DNA from: JBBRHF01 sp038223055
GTDB lineage: Bacteria; Actinomycetota; Actinomycetes; JACCUZ01
Direction of reading: 5' to 3'
DNA: 14,058 bases
NCBI GenBank assembly: GCA_038223055.1
Contig: JBBRHF010000116.1
Location: 1-14,058 of the forward strand
Part shown: positions 1 through 6,437 of the stretch, piece by piece
Layout of the letters: each line of letters opens with the position of its first letter
Numbering within the stretch: the stretch's first letter is position 1
Notes under the pieces: generated by a model
Databases searched by the model: none
Told to the model about the DNA's origin: nothing
The model's input: only the letters and a program-made list of their open reading frames with translations
Translations under genes and position numbers: made by a program

Positions 1-125
1 GGGCCCGACCGGAACCACACAGTGGAAAAGCTGGCGCAGGCCAGCAACATCACCACGCCCCCAACGCGGCCCACACATTCTCGCAACAAACAAGATCAAC
101 AGGAGATCGGTCCACGGATTCAGGC

Positions 126-599
126 TTAGACGACCGTGACAGTGACGGGATTGCTCACGCGACCGCTGCCGGGGGCGACCATGCGCAGGACGTGCTCGCC
201 GGTGCGACCGAACAGGACGTAGCTGGCGAAGCTGCCGTCGGACCGGGTCGTGCCGTGTGCGGGGAAGTCAACCCAGGCGCCGTTGTTGCGTTCCTGTACG
301 ACGAGCGCAACGCCGGAGCCACCGGCACTCCCAGTCAGGTTGATGCGTTCCCCCGTGGCCGCACGTGACCTGTCGCCGTGGAGTGCGATCGCGGACCCTG
401 TCCTCGGCGCGCTGGGCCTGGTCGCACTGGGCGTGGGGGTGGCCGCGGCCGTCGCACGAGCTGCCCCGGACAGGGCAGGGGATGTCGGGGTGTCTACGCC
501 CAGCAGCGCGCCAAGGCCGAGGCCGGCCACGGCAGCGAGCACCAGCGACACGACCGCCACCGGCACCGGCACCGGCACGAAAGAGGCTTGACGTTTCAC
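126..599 (-). CDS. Membrane-anchored protein with an extracytoplasmic beta-rich domain, function unknown
   Basis: The reading frame gives 157 residues from a GTG start (599-597) to TAA (126). This GTG is chosen because it sits directly before a short basic N-terminus (VKRQ) and one hydrophobic segment at about residues 8-34, the usual layout of a signal anchor. The open frame continues upstream, but that part is Arg/Pro-rich and looks non-coding. After the membrane segment comes a Thr/Pro/Ala-rich linker (about 38-75), then a roughly 80-residue region of alternating hydrophobic positions ending in SNPVTVTV, like the Ig-like beta domains of many actinobacterial secreted proteins. I infer an inside-out anchored cell-surface protein. 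The VPVPVPV stretch is encoded by a tandem CGGCAC hexamer near 560-578. No Shine-Dalgarno is evident. I do not recognise the family, and no catalytic motif is visible. Confidence 0.6.
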   Translation of the reverse strand: MKRQASFVPVPVPVAVVSLVLAAVAGLGLGALLGVDTPTSPALSGAARATAAATPTPSATRPSAPRTGSAIALHGDRSRAATGERINLTGSAGGSGVALVVQERNNGAWVDFPAHGTTRSDGSFASYVLFGRTGEHVLRMVAPGSGRVSNPVTVTVV

Positions 600-823
600 C
601 GAACAAGCGTACGTCGTCGACCGCCCCTTTCCGGTCGCGCCCAGCGGGGAGGGTGTGCAAGAACACACACCGAATGTGGTGATCGCAGCTCCGGACTCGC
701 GCGGTGGCCCGTCCCCGCACCCTCCTCCCCATCGCATCCAGCAGTGCCGCGAGGGCGATCTCCTCGTCGTTCCACCCGCAGGCGAGGTAGCGGTTTGTGC
801 GACAGCACCTCCGCGTCGGTCGG

Positions 824-1076
824 TTAGGAGAGCCGGTGGCGGGTCCACCAGAAGCAGAACCAGGCGAGCAGGCCCGACGCGGCGAGGTAGAGGGCCGTCT
901 CCACCCACTGCAGAGGCCAGAAGTGGTTGGCCGGCTGGAAGAGGACGCGTTGCCGGTAGCCCTCGTCGGTGAATCTCGCGAAACAGGTTCCGAGCGATGA
1001 GCGCGTCACCGGTGCCCGCGGCGGCGATGCCGACGGCGGCGGGGGCTTGGGGAGGCAGTCGCTCAACCAGGCGGGC
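824..1076 (-). pseudogene. C-terminal remnant of a membrane protein, 5'-truncated and frameshifted
   Basis: The last 50-odd codons (980 down to TAA at 824) encode a typical membrane-protein tail: a segment containing FQPANHFWPLQWVE, one hydrophobic helix (TALYLAASGLLAWFCFWW) and a short basic end. Codons here have strongly G/C third positions. Upstream of about 985 this frame loses that character, while another minus-strand frame (about 1076-990, containing VERLPPQAPAAVGIAAAGTG) gains it, so a frameshift near 985-1000 is inferred. Beyond 1076 coding character stops and the opposite-strand VWA gene begins. No start codon or signal sequence remains. I recognise the tail as an actinobacterial multi-pass membrane protein type but cannot name the family. 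It lies head-to-head with the equally truncated VWA gene, so one deletion may have removed both 5' ends. Confidence 0.5.
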
Positions 1077-2736
1077 GCCCTGCGACGTGGCCAGGGACCT
1101 GTCTAAGCAAGGGCTGGACCTGCGTGTCGAGGCCATCGGTTTTCAGGTCGACCCGGCTGCCCGAGCGCAGCTGGCCCGCATCGCCAAAGCGACCGGGGGC
1201 GCCTACTACGACGCCCCAGATTCCAGGGCGCTGACTGGCCAGCTGACGGCTCTCTCGTTGCGCGCCTACCGTGATTTCGCGCCGATCGGCGCGCCGATCG
1301 CCGGCACAGCCGACCCATCCTCGGCACCGCCGGTGACGCCGGGCGCCTGGGTGGACGAGCTGACGCCCGGCGAGTCCCGCAGCTATGCCGTCGATGTCAC
1401 CGACAAGACGGTGCCGGTGGTCAATGCCGCGCTGATCGCCGGCGCGACGCAACCCCGGCTCGCCGTGCCCGAGAACCTCATCGTCACCTTCACCGACCTC
1501 GCCGGCAACGAGTGCGCGCGCCGCGTGGTGAGCCAGACGGTGGCGACGTTCACCGCGTCGGCGACAACCATCGGCGCCCGGGCAGCGCAGGATGGCGCGA
1601 GCGCCTGCGCCCAGCCCGGGCGGCACATCGTGACCGTTCAGCGCCCGATTGCGTCCGGCCAGGGTGTGAACACCCTGGAGATCCGCTTCTCGCAAATCGG
1701 TGAGCCGAGCCCCGGCCCCAAGCCCGCCCCAGCCGTCGCGCCCGGCCCGGCTGGCGGCCAGCGGGGCGACGCGATCTCGACTCGTGGGGGCACGTCGTAC
1801 GGCGATGCGCCCAACCCCGGCACCGGATCCTGGAAAGACACACTGCGGGTTGGGGAGACCCTCTACTACCGCGTGCCAGTCGGCTGGGGCCAGTCGCTGG
1901 CCGCCGACGTGCACCTTCGCCTGCTCCCGACGAGCGATGGTGGGACCAGGCGGATGATGCCCGTCGTCGAGGTTCACGACGCGTTGCGCGTCGACCCGCT
2001 CAACCGCAAGATCGTCCAACTCTCGGGCAGCGCCGCGCAAACGGTGTCGATCGAAACTCCGAACATCCAGAGCCCCGTCCAGGCCGCTGACCAGGTTGCG
2101 CCGTTCCGGATCGCCGGAAGCGAGTACCTCGTGATCAACGGCGCCAAGTTCCTCGACGACTCGACCACGGCGACGGCTTCGATGCGCATCGACCTGACCC
2201 TCGGTGGCGCGCAGGTCGAAGGCCCCCGTCTCGCCGTTGTCGGCGCCGGGACGAGTCCGTCGGCAACTCCGCAGCGGCCGACACCGCGGTCGACCCGCAA
2301 GACCGCGCCGAGCGGCCGGAGCGACCCCGGGGGACCGCCGATGTGGCTGCTCGCAGGCGGAGTCGTCCTGTTCCTGGCCGTCCCGGCTGCCCTCGACCTG
2401 GCCGGCCGCCGACGCGCTGGCCGACGACCGACGACGTTGTCCTCGCTCCCGCCGTCGTGGTCCTTGTCGCGGGAGTGGCCCTGCTTGCGCAGGGTGTGCG
2501 AGCCGACAACGCCGTACGTCGTGGCCAGCACACTCGTGGCCGCATCGTCTCGGCCAGCAAGGCCCGCCTCGCCGACGACGGTCGTCAACTCTGGGACGTC
2601 CGGGTGTCCTTCACGGCCGAAGCCAGCCAGCAGGTCTCGGTCAACGTCCGCCAGGCCGGCAGCGACGTCGACCGGAGTATCGGTGAACGGGTCGACGTAT
2701 GGTTCGACCCGGTCCGGCCCGAGCGCGCTCGGGTAG
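997..2736 (+). CDS. VWA-domain membrane protein, lacking its N-terminal half (probably non-functional)
   Basis: From ATG 997 the frame is open for 579 codons, but real family sequence starts only at about codon 28 (position 1078). There it enters the last third of a von Willebrand factor A domain: CDVARDLSKQG, then GLDLRVEAIGFQVDPAAR, then ATGGAYYDAPD. The signal peptide, the metal-binding DxSxS motif and most of the VWA fold are missing. Next come an extracytoplasmic beta-rich region (about residues 105-420), a Pro/Thr/Arg linker, and a membrane segment (MWLLAGGVVLFLAVPAALDLA, about 449-468) with a basic tail. After about 2430 the frame becomes Arg/Ser-rich because the DUF3592-like gene occupies another frame, so the native stop appears lost. 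VWA proteins of this layout are normally exported and membrane-anchored. Without a signal sequence this copy is unlikely to work. The first 27 codons overlap the opposite-strand remnant. Confidence 0.6.
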   Translation: MSASPVPAAAMPTAAGAWGGSRSTRRAPCDVARDLSKQGLDLRVEAIGFQVDPAARAQLARIAKATGGAYYDAPDSRALTGQLTALSLRAYRDFAPIGAPIAGTADPSSAPPVTPGAWVDELTPGESRSYAVDVTDKTVPVVNAALIAGATQPRLAVPENLIVTFTDLAGNECARRVVSQTVATFTASATTIGARAAQDGASACAQPGRHIVTVQRPIASGQGVNTLEIRFSQIGEPSPGPKPAPAVAPGPAGGQRGDAISTRGGTSYGDAPNPGTGSWKDTLRVGETLYYRVPVGWGQSLAADVHLRLLPTSDGGTRRMMPVVEVHDALRVDPLNRKIVQLSGSAAQTVSIETPNIQSPVQAADQVAPFRIAGSEYLVINGAKFLDDSTTATASMRIDLTLGGAQVEGPRLAVVGAGTSPSATPQRPTPRSTRKTAPSGRSDPGGPPMWLLAGGVVLFLAVPAALDLAGRRRAGRRPTTLSSLPPSWSLSREWPCLRRVCEPTTPYVVASTLVAASSRPARPASPTTVVNSGTSGCPSRPKPASRSRSTSARPAATSTGVSVNGSTYGSTRSGPSALG

Positions 2737-2837
2737 CCCTGGCCGAGAACGCGGCAGGAACCTCGTGGGTGCCGTACGCCCTCGGTGTGGCGCTGGTCCT
2801 TGGCGGCGCTGGGGTCCTGGTCAACCGTCTCGGCTGA
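2343..2837 (+). CDS. DUF3592-like two-helix membrane protein
   Basis: The convincing part is a first hydrophobic helix (VVLAPAVVVLVAGVALLAQGV, about residues 34-54), a 75-residue soluble domain (containing HTRGRIVSASKARL, DVRVSFTAEA and ERVDVWFDPVRPERARV), and a second helix near the C-terminus (PYALGVALVLGGAGVLV). This layout, with a beta-rich loop between two helices and a DPxxP motif, fits DUF3592-type proteins. The start is uncertain. GTG 2343 leaves an Arg/Pro-rich leader that overlaps the VWA gene's membrane-helix codons in another frame, whereas GTG 2457 would cut into the first helix. A one-base indel near 2420-2440 that fused or shifted the VWA/DUF3592 boundary would explain both the poor start here and the missing stop of the VWA gene. 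Function unknown; probably a partner of the VWA protein. Confidence 0.6.
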   Translation: MAARRRSRPVPGRPGCPRPGRPPTRWPTTDDVVLAPAVVVLVAGVALLAQGVRADNAVRRGQHTRGRIVSASKARLADDGRQLWDVRVSFTAEASQQVSVNVRQAGSDVDRSIGERVDVWFDPVRPERARVALAENAAGTSWVPYALGVALVLGGAGVLVNRLG

Positions 2838-2842
2838 CCAAA

Positions 2843-2889
2843 GGCGCCCAGGCGCCGACATCGGGTGACCGTGGCGGGGATAGCTCCCC
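2843..2889. terminator. Possible bidirectional terminator hairpins between convergent genes
   Basis: Two short inverted repeats lie between the convergent ends of the DUF3592-like gene (stop 2835-2837) and the coiled-coil gene (stop 2889-2891). They are GGCGCC-CA-GGCGCC at 2843-2856 and GGGGA-TAGC-TCCCC at 2876-2889. Neither is followed by a T-run, which is common in high-GC actinobacteria. The assignment rests on position and symmetry only. Confidence 0.35.
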
Positions 2890-3839
2890 TACAGCGCGTC
2901 CAGGCGCGACTGCAGGGCGGCGACGCGCTCGGCTGCTAGGCGAGCCTCCCGCGCGGCCTTCTCGAATGCCTGCTGCGCGCGGTCGCTGTCCTGCTGGGCT
3001 TGACTACGCGTCTCTTCGGCTCGCGCGATCTCGGCCCTCAACTCGGCCAGCGCAAGCTCGGCCCGCGTCAGTGCACGTTGCGCCTCGTCGAAGGCGACGG
3101 AGGTCTCGCCCTCCGCGGCGCCCGCGAGCTTCGCCCGCTCCGACGCATTGCGCAACTCACGTCCGAGCCGTGCGCGCTCCCGCTCGATCCGGTCCCGCTC
3201 GATCCGGTCCCGCTCGATCCAGTCCCGCTGCGTCCGCCGAACGTGCCGGGCCGACCCTCCCTCCTCGGCGATCGGCTTCTGCACCTGGGGCGCTACCGTG
3301 CCGGACGTACGACGCTCCGCTAGCCCTTCCGGATCCGGCCGGGCGGCATCTGTCGCGGGCGGCGCTGCACCGGTGAACCCCCCGGCGGCCAGACCTTCCG
3401 TCAGCCTCGACCGCGCCAGCAGCCGCGCGGCTTCGGGGTCGGCCAGCGCCACCGTGAGAGTCTCCTCGAGGCCCCGCGCGACGTCCTCGGTGATGCGTTT
3501 GCCGGTTGCCCCGGCCAGCGCCTTGGCTTGCTGAACGAGGGCATAGACCAACCGATGCCGCTGACCGGACAGCTCTCGCAGGGCCGGGCCGCGCAGGGTG
3601 GCCGTCGCCTCGCGCAGCGCAGCACCGAGCTCAAGCAGGGCGCCGATCTCGTCGGGTCGCTGGCGGGCCAGCAGGTTGGCCAGCCACGCCACCGTCGTCG
3701 GCTTGCGCAGCGCCGCGATCTGCAGAGCGGCCTGCTTGTCACCAGCGGCCTTGGCCTCCTTGGCTCGAGCATTGCGCGCCGCAGTGAACTCCTCGGCCGT
3801 CAACGCATACAGCTCGGCGGCAACCTGGTCGACGTCCAC
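2889..3839 (-). CDS. Conserved actinobacterial coiled-coil protein, function unknown
   Basis: This encodes 316 residues. The GTG start (3839-3837) gives VDVDQVAAELYALTAEEF, and the longer open frame upstream is low-complexity and not convincing. Residues 1-130 form a helical globular region (FTAARNARAKEAKAAGD, then ALRKPTTVAWLANLL, then HRLVYALVQQAKALAG). I recall this N-terminal pattern from a widespread unnamed actinobacterial family. Residues about 130-190 are Ala/Pro-rich. Residues about 200-316 are a long charged coiled coil, starting with three near-identical IERDR units and continuing with heptad Ala/Leu/Glu/Arg repeats to the end. There is no signal peptide or membrane segment, so it is probably cytoplasmic. 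No catalytic motif is visible. It converges with the DUF3592-like gene and is followed by a hairpin-like sequence. Confidence 0.7.
   Translation of the reverse strand: MDVDQVAAELYALTAEEFTAARNARAKEAKAAGDKQAALQIAALRKPTTVAWLANLLARQRPDEIGALLELGAALREATATLRGPALRELSGQRHRLVYALVQQAKALAGATGKRITEDVARGLEETLTVALADPEAARLLARSRLTEGLAAGGFTGAAPPATDAARPDPEGLAERRTSGTVAPQVQKPIAEEGGSARHVRRTQRDWIERDRIERDRIERERARLGRELRNASERAKLAGAAEGETSVAFDEAQRALTRAELALAELRAEIARAEETRSQAQQDSDRAQQAFEKAAREARLAAERVAALQSRLDAL
3181..3225. repeat. 15-bp tandem repeat, three copies, inside the coiled-coil gene
   Basis: CGCTCGATCCGGTCC occurs at 3181-3195 and 3196-3210, and with one change (G to A) at 3211-3225. On the minus strand each unit encodes five residues (D/E-R-x-I-E type), so copy-number changes keep the frame and simply lengthen or shorten the start of the coiled coil. 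Confidence 0.85.
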
Positions 3840-3903
3840 AGCCGGTGACGCTACGCACCGAGCCGGCAGCGCGCACGCACCGTCGGCGCCGGCCACGGGG
3901 TGA

Positions 3904-3925
3904 GCTGGCTGCTCACCCAGCCAGC
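3904..3925 (-). terminator. Possible hairpin at the 3' end of the small CxCG gene
   Basis: GCTGGCTG (3904-3911) and CAGCCAGC (3918-3925) form a perfect 8-bp stem with a 6-base loop that contains part of the stop codon of the small minus-strand gene. There is no T-run. It could terminate that transcript before the coiled-coil gene or simply be a local structure. Confidence 0.3.
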
Positions 3926-4122
3926 GCCTGGGGTGCTTCGAAGGGGTGGCGGACCATCTCATGCTCGGCGGCCCGCCCGGCCAGGAAGACCCCGGCCGCG
4001 CCACAGGCGCACCAGAAGTCGAGTTCGATGCCCGCCGGTGTGTTGCGCAGCCCCCGCACCTGCGACCCGAAGATCAGCACCTCGGACTCGGTGACAGAGC
4101 AAAAGACGGAGAAGAACACCAT
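3913..4122 (-). CDS. Small CxCG-motif hypothetical protein
   Basis: A 69-residue frame starting MVFFSVFCSVTESEVLIFG and containing NTPAGIELDFWCACGAAG. It resembles small actinobacterial hypotheticals with a hydrophobic/beta start (SxTxxEVLIFG) and a single CxCG motif (residues about 38-41). A lone CxCG could bind half a metal site, or a metal in a dimer; this is inference. ATG 4122 has GGAG only two bases upstream, whereas the next codon, GTG 4119, has the better five-base spacing, so the true start may be one codon in. Codon third positions are G/C-rich in this frame, supporting a real gene. It sits upstream of the coiled-coil gene on the same strand, 73 bp away, but the hairpin between them argues against tight coupling. 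Confidence 0.55.
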   Translation of the reverse strand: MVFFSVFCSVTESEVLIFGSQVRGLRNTPAGIELDFWCACGAAGVFLAGRAAEHEMVRHPFEAPQALAG

Positions 4123-4251
4123 CGCTCCAGGGTGTGGTTTGGTCAGGCCGACCTGGCTGACTCTGCGCGACTAAGGACCCCAGCCACATCGGGACGATGC
4201 CCTATTTCCCAAGTGCCGCCGCCACCTCACCCGCCCCGTTGTCGCCGCCCG

Positions 4252-4305
4252 CCGTAACGTCCGAACAAGCGGAGTCCATGGCGCACGCTTGTTCGGACGT
4301 TACGG
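4252..4305. terminator. Perfect 20-bp inverted repeat, terminator-like
   Basis: Arms at 4252-4271 and 4286-4305 are exact reverse complements (right arm starts CGCTTGTTCGGACG) with a 14-base loop. Allowing one extra G in the right arm, pairing extends another six bases or so. It lies in the 238-bp gap downstream of the oxidoreductase gene (transcribed leftward) and upstream of the small CxCG gene, so a transcription terminator is the simplest reading. There is no T-run. The arm length is unusual, so a dispersed palindromic element is the alternative. Confidence 0.5.
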
Positions 4306-4360
4306 GCGGGCGGGCCGGGCGGGCGGGCCGGGCGGGCCGGGCGGGCCGGGCGGGCCGGGC
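4304..4360. repeat. GGGC/CGGG run repeat abutting the oxidoreductase stop codon
   Basis: This stretch is built almost entirely of CGGGCCGGG and GGGCGGGC units, with about a dozen GGG runs separated by one or two bases on the plus strand, ending one base before the minus-strand TAG (4363-4361). The pattern fits a G-quadruplex-forming or slippage-prone repeat. The G-rich strand is the template strand for the adjacent gene. Confidence 0.8.
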
Positions 4361-5515
4361 CTAGCCGGTGATGGCGACCTTGCCGCGCGCGAGTCCCGCC
4401 TCGAGGTGCCGCATCGCTTCGGCGACGCCCCGCAGCGGGTAGGTCGCCTCGATGCTCGCCGTCACCGTGCCGGCCTCGATGAGTTCCGCGAGCCGCTCGA
4501 GGTCGGCGGAGCGCTCCTTGCACAAGCAGCCGGTCAGCCGCTGACGCAGGAATGGCGAGAGGACTCGAGCCCGCAGCACGCGGTTCATGCCACCGGTCAG
4601 GTTGCCGCCTTCTTCGCCGCCGACGAGGACGGCCGTCCCGGCGGGAGTGAGTGCCCGGCGCAGCCGGGACAAGGTCGGGTTGCCGGCGATGTCGAGGATT
4701 AGGTCGTAGCGGCGCGCGCCGTCAGCGAAGTCGTCTCGGGTGTAGTCCAGCACGTGGTCGGCGCCGAGGTCGCGCACCAGGTCGAGCTTGGCGGTGCTGC
4801 AGACGCCGGTCACCTGCGCACCGAAGGCCTTGGCCAGCTGTACGGCGAAGCTGCCGACGCCACCGGAGGCACCGATGACCAACACCTGTTGCCCCGGCTG
4901 CACCCGTCCGACGTCGGTCAGCGCCTGCAGAGCAGTCATCGCTGACACGGGGACTGCCGCAGCGTGTTCGAAGGTGGCGTTCACCGGCTTGCGGCTGAGC
5001 TTGTCCTCGCGGGCCGCGCACAACTCGGCGAAGGAACCGCGCCCGATCCCGAACACCTCGTCCCCGACGCCGAACCGGGTCACCGCCGATCCGACCGCCA
5101 CGACCGTTCCGGCGACCTCCCGCCCGCGAACCGGGTTCTTCGGCCGGCGGATCCCGAACACGAGGCGGAGCAGGTAGGGCCGACCCGTCATCAGATGCCA
5201 GGCACCGCGATCGAGTCCTGCCGCGTGGACGCGCAGGAGCACCTCGTTGTCGGCGATCTTCGGCGCTGCGATCCGCGCGAGACGCAGGACGTCGGGCCCG
5301 CCGTAGCTGTCCTGCACCACCGCCCGCATGGTGGCTGCGCGCCGTGCCTCGCCAGCGGTTCCGGGCCGTGCGGAGCCTGCGGTTCCGGGCCGGGCCGAGT
5401 CTGCGGTTCCCGGGAATGCCGGGTCTGCGGTTCCCGACCGGGCCGGGTCTGCAGTTCCCGACCGGGCCGAGGTGGCGCCGGCGACTCGCGCGGCCTGCTG
5501 GTGAGCAGATGTCAT
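4361..5515 (-). CDS. Zinc-free MDR-type NAD(P)-dependent alcohol dehydrogenase / quinone oxidoreductase
   Basis: The 384-residue product has a medium-chain dehydrogenase/reductase body. The GroES-like start is MRAVVQDSYGGPDVLRL (about residue 63 onward), followed by GREVAGTVVAVGSAVTRFGVGDEVFG, and the Rossmann nucleotide-binding motif GASGGVG is at about 214-220. The usual catalytic-zinc Cys (GxCxxD-type loop) is replaced by AGLDRGAWH and the structural-zinc cysteines are absent, so it is of the quinone-oxidoreductase kind; the substrate is unknown. ATG 5515 is chosen because AGAAGGGA lies seven bases upstream. This adds a 62-residue leader containing five octapeptide repeats; the conventional family start would be ATG 5329, which lacks a ribosome-binding site. 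It is divergent from a TetR gene and shares its twin operators, so TetR control and induction by a substrate-like ligand is likely. Confidence 0.85.
   Translation of the reverse strand: MTSAHQQAARVAGATSARSGTADPARSGTADPAFPGTADSARPGTAGSARPGTAGEARRAATMRAVVQDSYGGPDVLRLARIAAPKIADNEVLLRVHAAGLDRGAWHLMTGRPYLLRLVFGIRRPKNPVRGREVAGTVVAVGSAVTRFGVGDEVFGIGRGSFAELCAAREDKLSRKPVNATFEHAAAVPVSAMTALQALTDVGRVQPGQQVLVIGASGGVGSFAVQLAKAFGAQVTGVCSTAKLDLVRDLGADHVLDYTRDDFADGARRYDLILDIAGNPTLSRLRRALTPAGTAVLVGGEEGGNLTGGMNRVLRARVLSPFLRQRLTGCLCKERSADLERLAELIEAGTVTASIEATYPLRGVAEAMRHLEAGLARGKVAITG
5348..5467 (-). repeat. Five 24-bp imperfect tandem repeats coding octapeptides
   Basis: Within the oxidoreductase leader, five consecutive 24-bp units encode A-[R/F]-[S/P]-G-T-A-[D/G]-[P/S/E]. 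The period is a multiple of three, so gain or loss of units would keep the frame. The units are diverged at the DNA level (for example GGTTCCGGG versus GGTTCCCGA), so the array is not a very recent expansion. Confidence 0.8.
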
Positions 5516-5550
5516 GACCGTGTCCCTTCTCACCGGCGGGCCTGCCCCGC

Positions 5551-5584
5551 CGTACTAAGTACGAAGGGTATTGTACTAAGTACG
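5551..5584. promoter_or_regulatory. Twin TetR-type operators in the divergent promoter region
   Basis: GTACTAAGTAC, a perfect palindrome around a central A, occurs at 5552-5562 and again at 5573-5583. The centres are 21 bp apart, two DNA turns, so two repressor dimers would sit on the same face. The first copy extends to CGTACTAAGTACG. A -10-like TACAAT for the leftward gene (5575-5570 on the minus strand) overlaps the second copy, and a TTGTAC (5571-5576) could serve as -35 for the rightward TetR gene. The predicted effect is repression of both genes. Confidence 0.75.
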
Positions 5585-5641
5585 ACGTGGCAATGGGTAA
5601 GTGACAGGCAATAGTGACTGGCGGCCGAAGGGTTGGTGCCG

Positions 5642-6349
5642 ATGGGTGCAACGAAGCAGGCGGCGGCCGGCGGCGGCAGTCCAGACCCACGCCGACGGCT
5701 CAGCCGGGACCGGGTGCTGGACGCAGCGGTCGCCGTGGCCGACGCAGGGGGCATCGCCAGGCTGACCATCCGCTCGCTCGCGGAGCAGCTCGGCGTCAAG
5801 CCGATGGCGGTCTATCACTACGTCGCGAACAAGGACGACATCCTCGACGGCATCGTGGATCTCGTGTTCAGCGAGATCGAGCTGCCGTCACCCGACGGCG
5901 ACTGGCGCGCGGAGATGCGACGGCGCGCCATCTCGGCGCGAAGCGTCCTGCGGCGTCACCCCTGGGCGATCCCGCTCCTGCAGTCGCGGACCAACCCCGG
6001 CCCCTCGACGCTGCGCCACCACGACGCGACCATCGCCACCCTGCGTGCGGGGGGCTTCTCCTTGGGGATGACCGCGCACGCCTATGCCCTGATGGACAGC
6101 TATGTCTACGGATTCGCCCTGTCGGAGGCCGCGCTGCCCATCAACGGCCCCGAGACAGTCAGCGAAGTCGCCGACCAGATGATGCACCTGTTCTCCCCCA
6201 CCGACTACCCGCATCTGCTGGAGTTCACGGTCGAGCACGTCCTCACGCCCGGCTACGACTTCGGTGCGGAGTTCGACTACGGCCTCGACCTGGTCTTGAA
6301 TTCCCTGGCGCGCGCTGCCCTCGAGGATGGCAGCGCGGCCGGTTCCTGA
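5642..6349 (+). CDS. TetR/AcrR-family transcriptional repressor with TetR_C-type ligand domain
   Basis: The 235-residue product has an N-terminal TetR helix-turn-helix (SRDRVLDAAVAVADAGG, then LTIRSLAEQLGVKPMAVYHY, then KDDILDGI, about residues 21-71). The rest is a helical ligand-binding and dimerisation domain of the tetracycline-repressor C-terminal type (RRHPWAIPLL, then ATIATLRAGGFS, then YVYGFALSEAAL). ATG 5642 is preferred because GAAGGG lies nine bases upstream; the in-frame GTG 5636 is only three bases from that site. It is transcribed away from the oxidoreductase, with the twin GTACTAAGTAC operators between them, so it most likely represses both itself and the enzyme until a small molecule binds. 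The ligand cannot be inferred. The last codons overlap the start of the 6335-6377 repeat region. Confidence 0.88.
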   Translation: MGATKQAAAGGGSPDPRRRLSRDRVLDAAVAVADAGGIARLTIRSLAEQLGVKPMAVYHYVANKDDILDGIVDLVFSEIELPSPDGDWRAEMRRRAISARSVLRRHPWAIPLLQSRTNPGPSTLRHHDATIATLRAGGFSLGMTAHAYALMDSYVYGFALSEAALPINGPETVSEVADQMMHLFSPTDYPHLLEFTVEHVLTPGYDFGAEFDYGLDLVLNSLARAALEDGSAAGS

Positions 6350-6354
6350 CGGAG

Positions 6355-6377
6355 TCACCACAGACGGCACTGCGGCC
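6355..6377 (+). repeat. Direct repeat, left copy (23 bp, one mismatch)
   Basis: TCACC-A-CAGACGGCACTGCGGCC here matches TCACC-G-CAGACGGCACTGCGGCC at 7831-7853, with a 17-bp exact core (6361-6377). Weaker similarity (CGCGGCCG, then TCCTGACG) continues about 20 bp upstream of both copies. The pair brackets the AbiE/ISKra4 segment. Confidence 0.7.
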
Positions 6378-6402
6378 TGGCCACCGAAGCGAGCCACGAC
6401 AC

Positions 6403-6431
6403 TTGGAACGTATCCTCCTGGGAGATACACT
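6403..6431 (+). promoter_or_regulatory. Leaderless promoter of the AbiEi gene with a palindrome in its spacer
   Basis: The -35 is TTGGAA (6403-6408), followed by a 17-bp spacer and a -10 of TACACT (6426-6431). The -10 ends six bases before ATG 6438, so the transcript should start at or next to the A of the start codon. No ribosome-binding site is needed, and none is well placed. The 19-bp imperfect palindrome GTATCCTCCTGGGAGATAC (6410-6428; seven of nine pairs match) fills the spacer, an ideal place for an autorepressor such as the winged-helix antitoxin to bind. Confidence 0.65.
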
Positions 6432-6437
6432 CCAAGC

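Noticed and set aside
1..129. Plus-strand open frame from the window edge to TAG at 127-129 (contains HTVEKLAQASNITTP)
   Set aside because: It could be the tail of a gene beginning outside the window, but it is only 42 codons, has weak third-position G/C bias toward its end and matches no family I know.
599..4296. The 11-mer CCGAACAAGCG occurs at 599-609 and in both arms of the 4252-4305 inverted repeat
   Set aside because: An 11-base match is expected many times by chance in 14 kb on two strands, and no longer similarity surrounds it.
5633..5641. Alternative TTG/GTG starts for the TetR gene at 5633 and 5636
   Set aside because: They directly abut or lie three bases from the GAAGGG ribosome-binding site, too close to be used; ATG 5642 has normal spacing.
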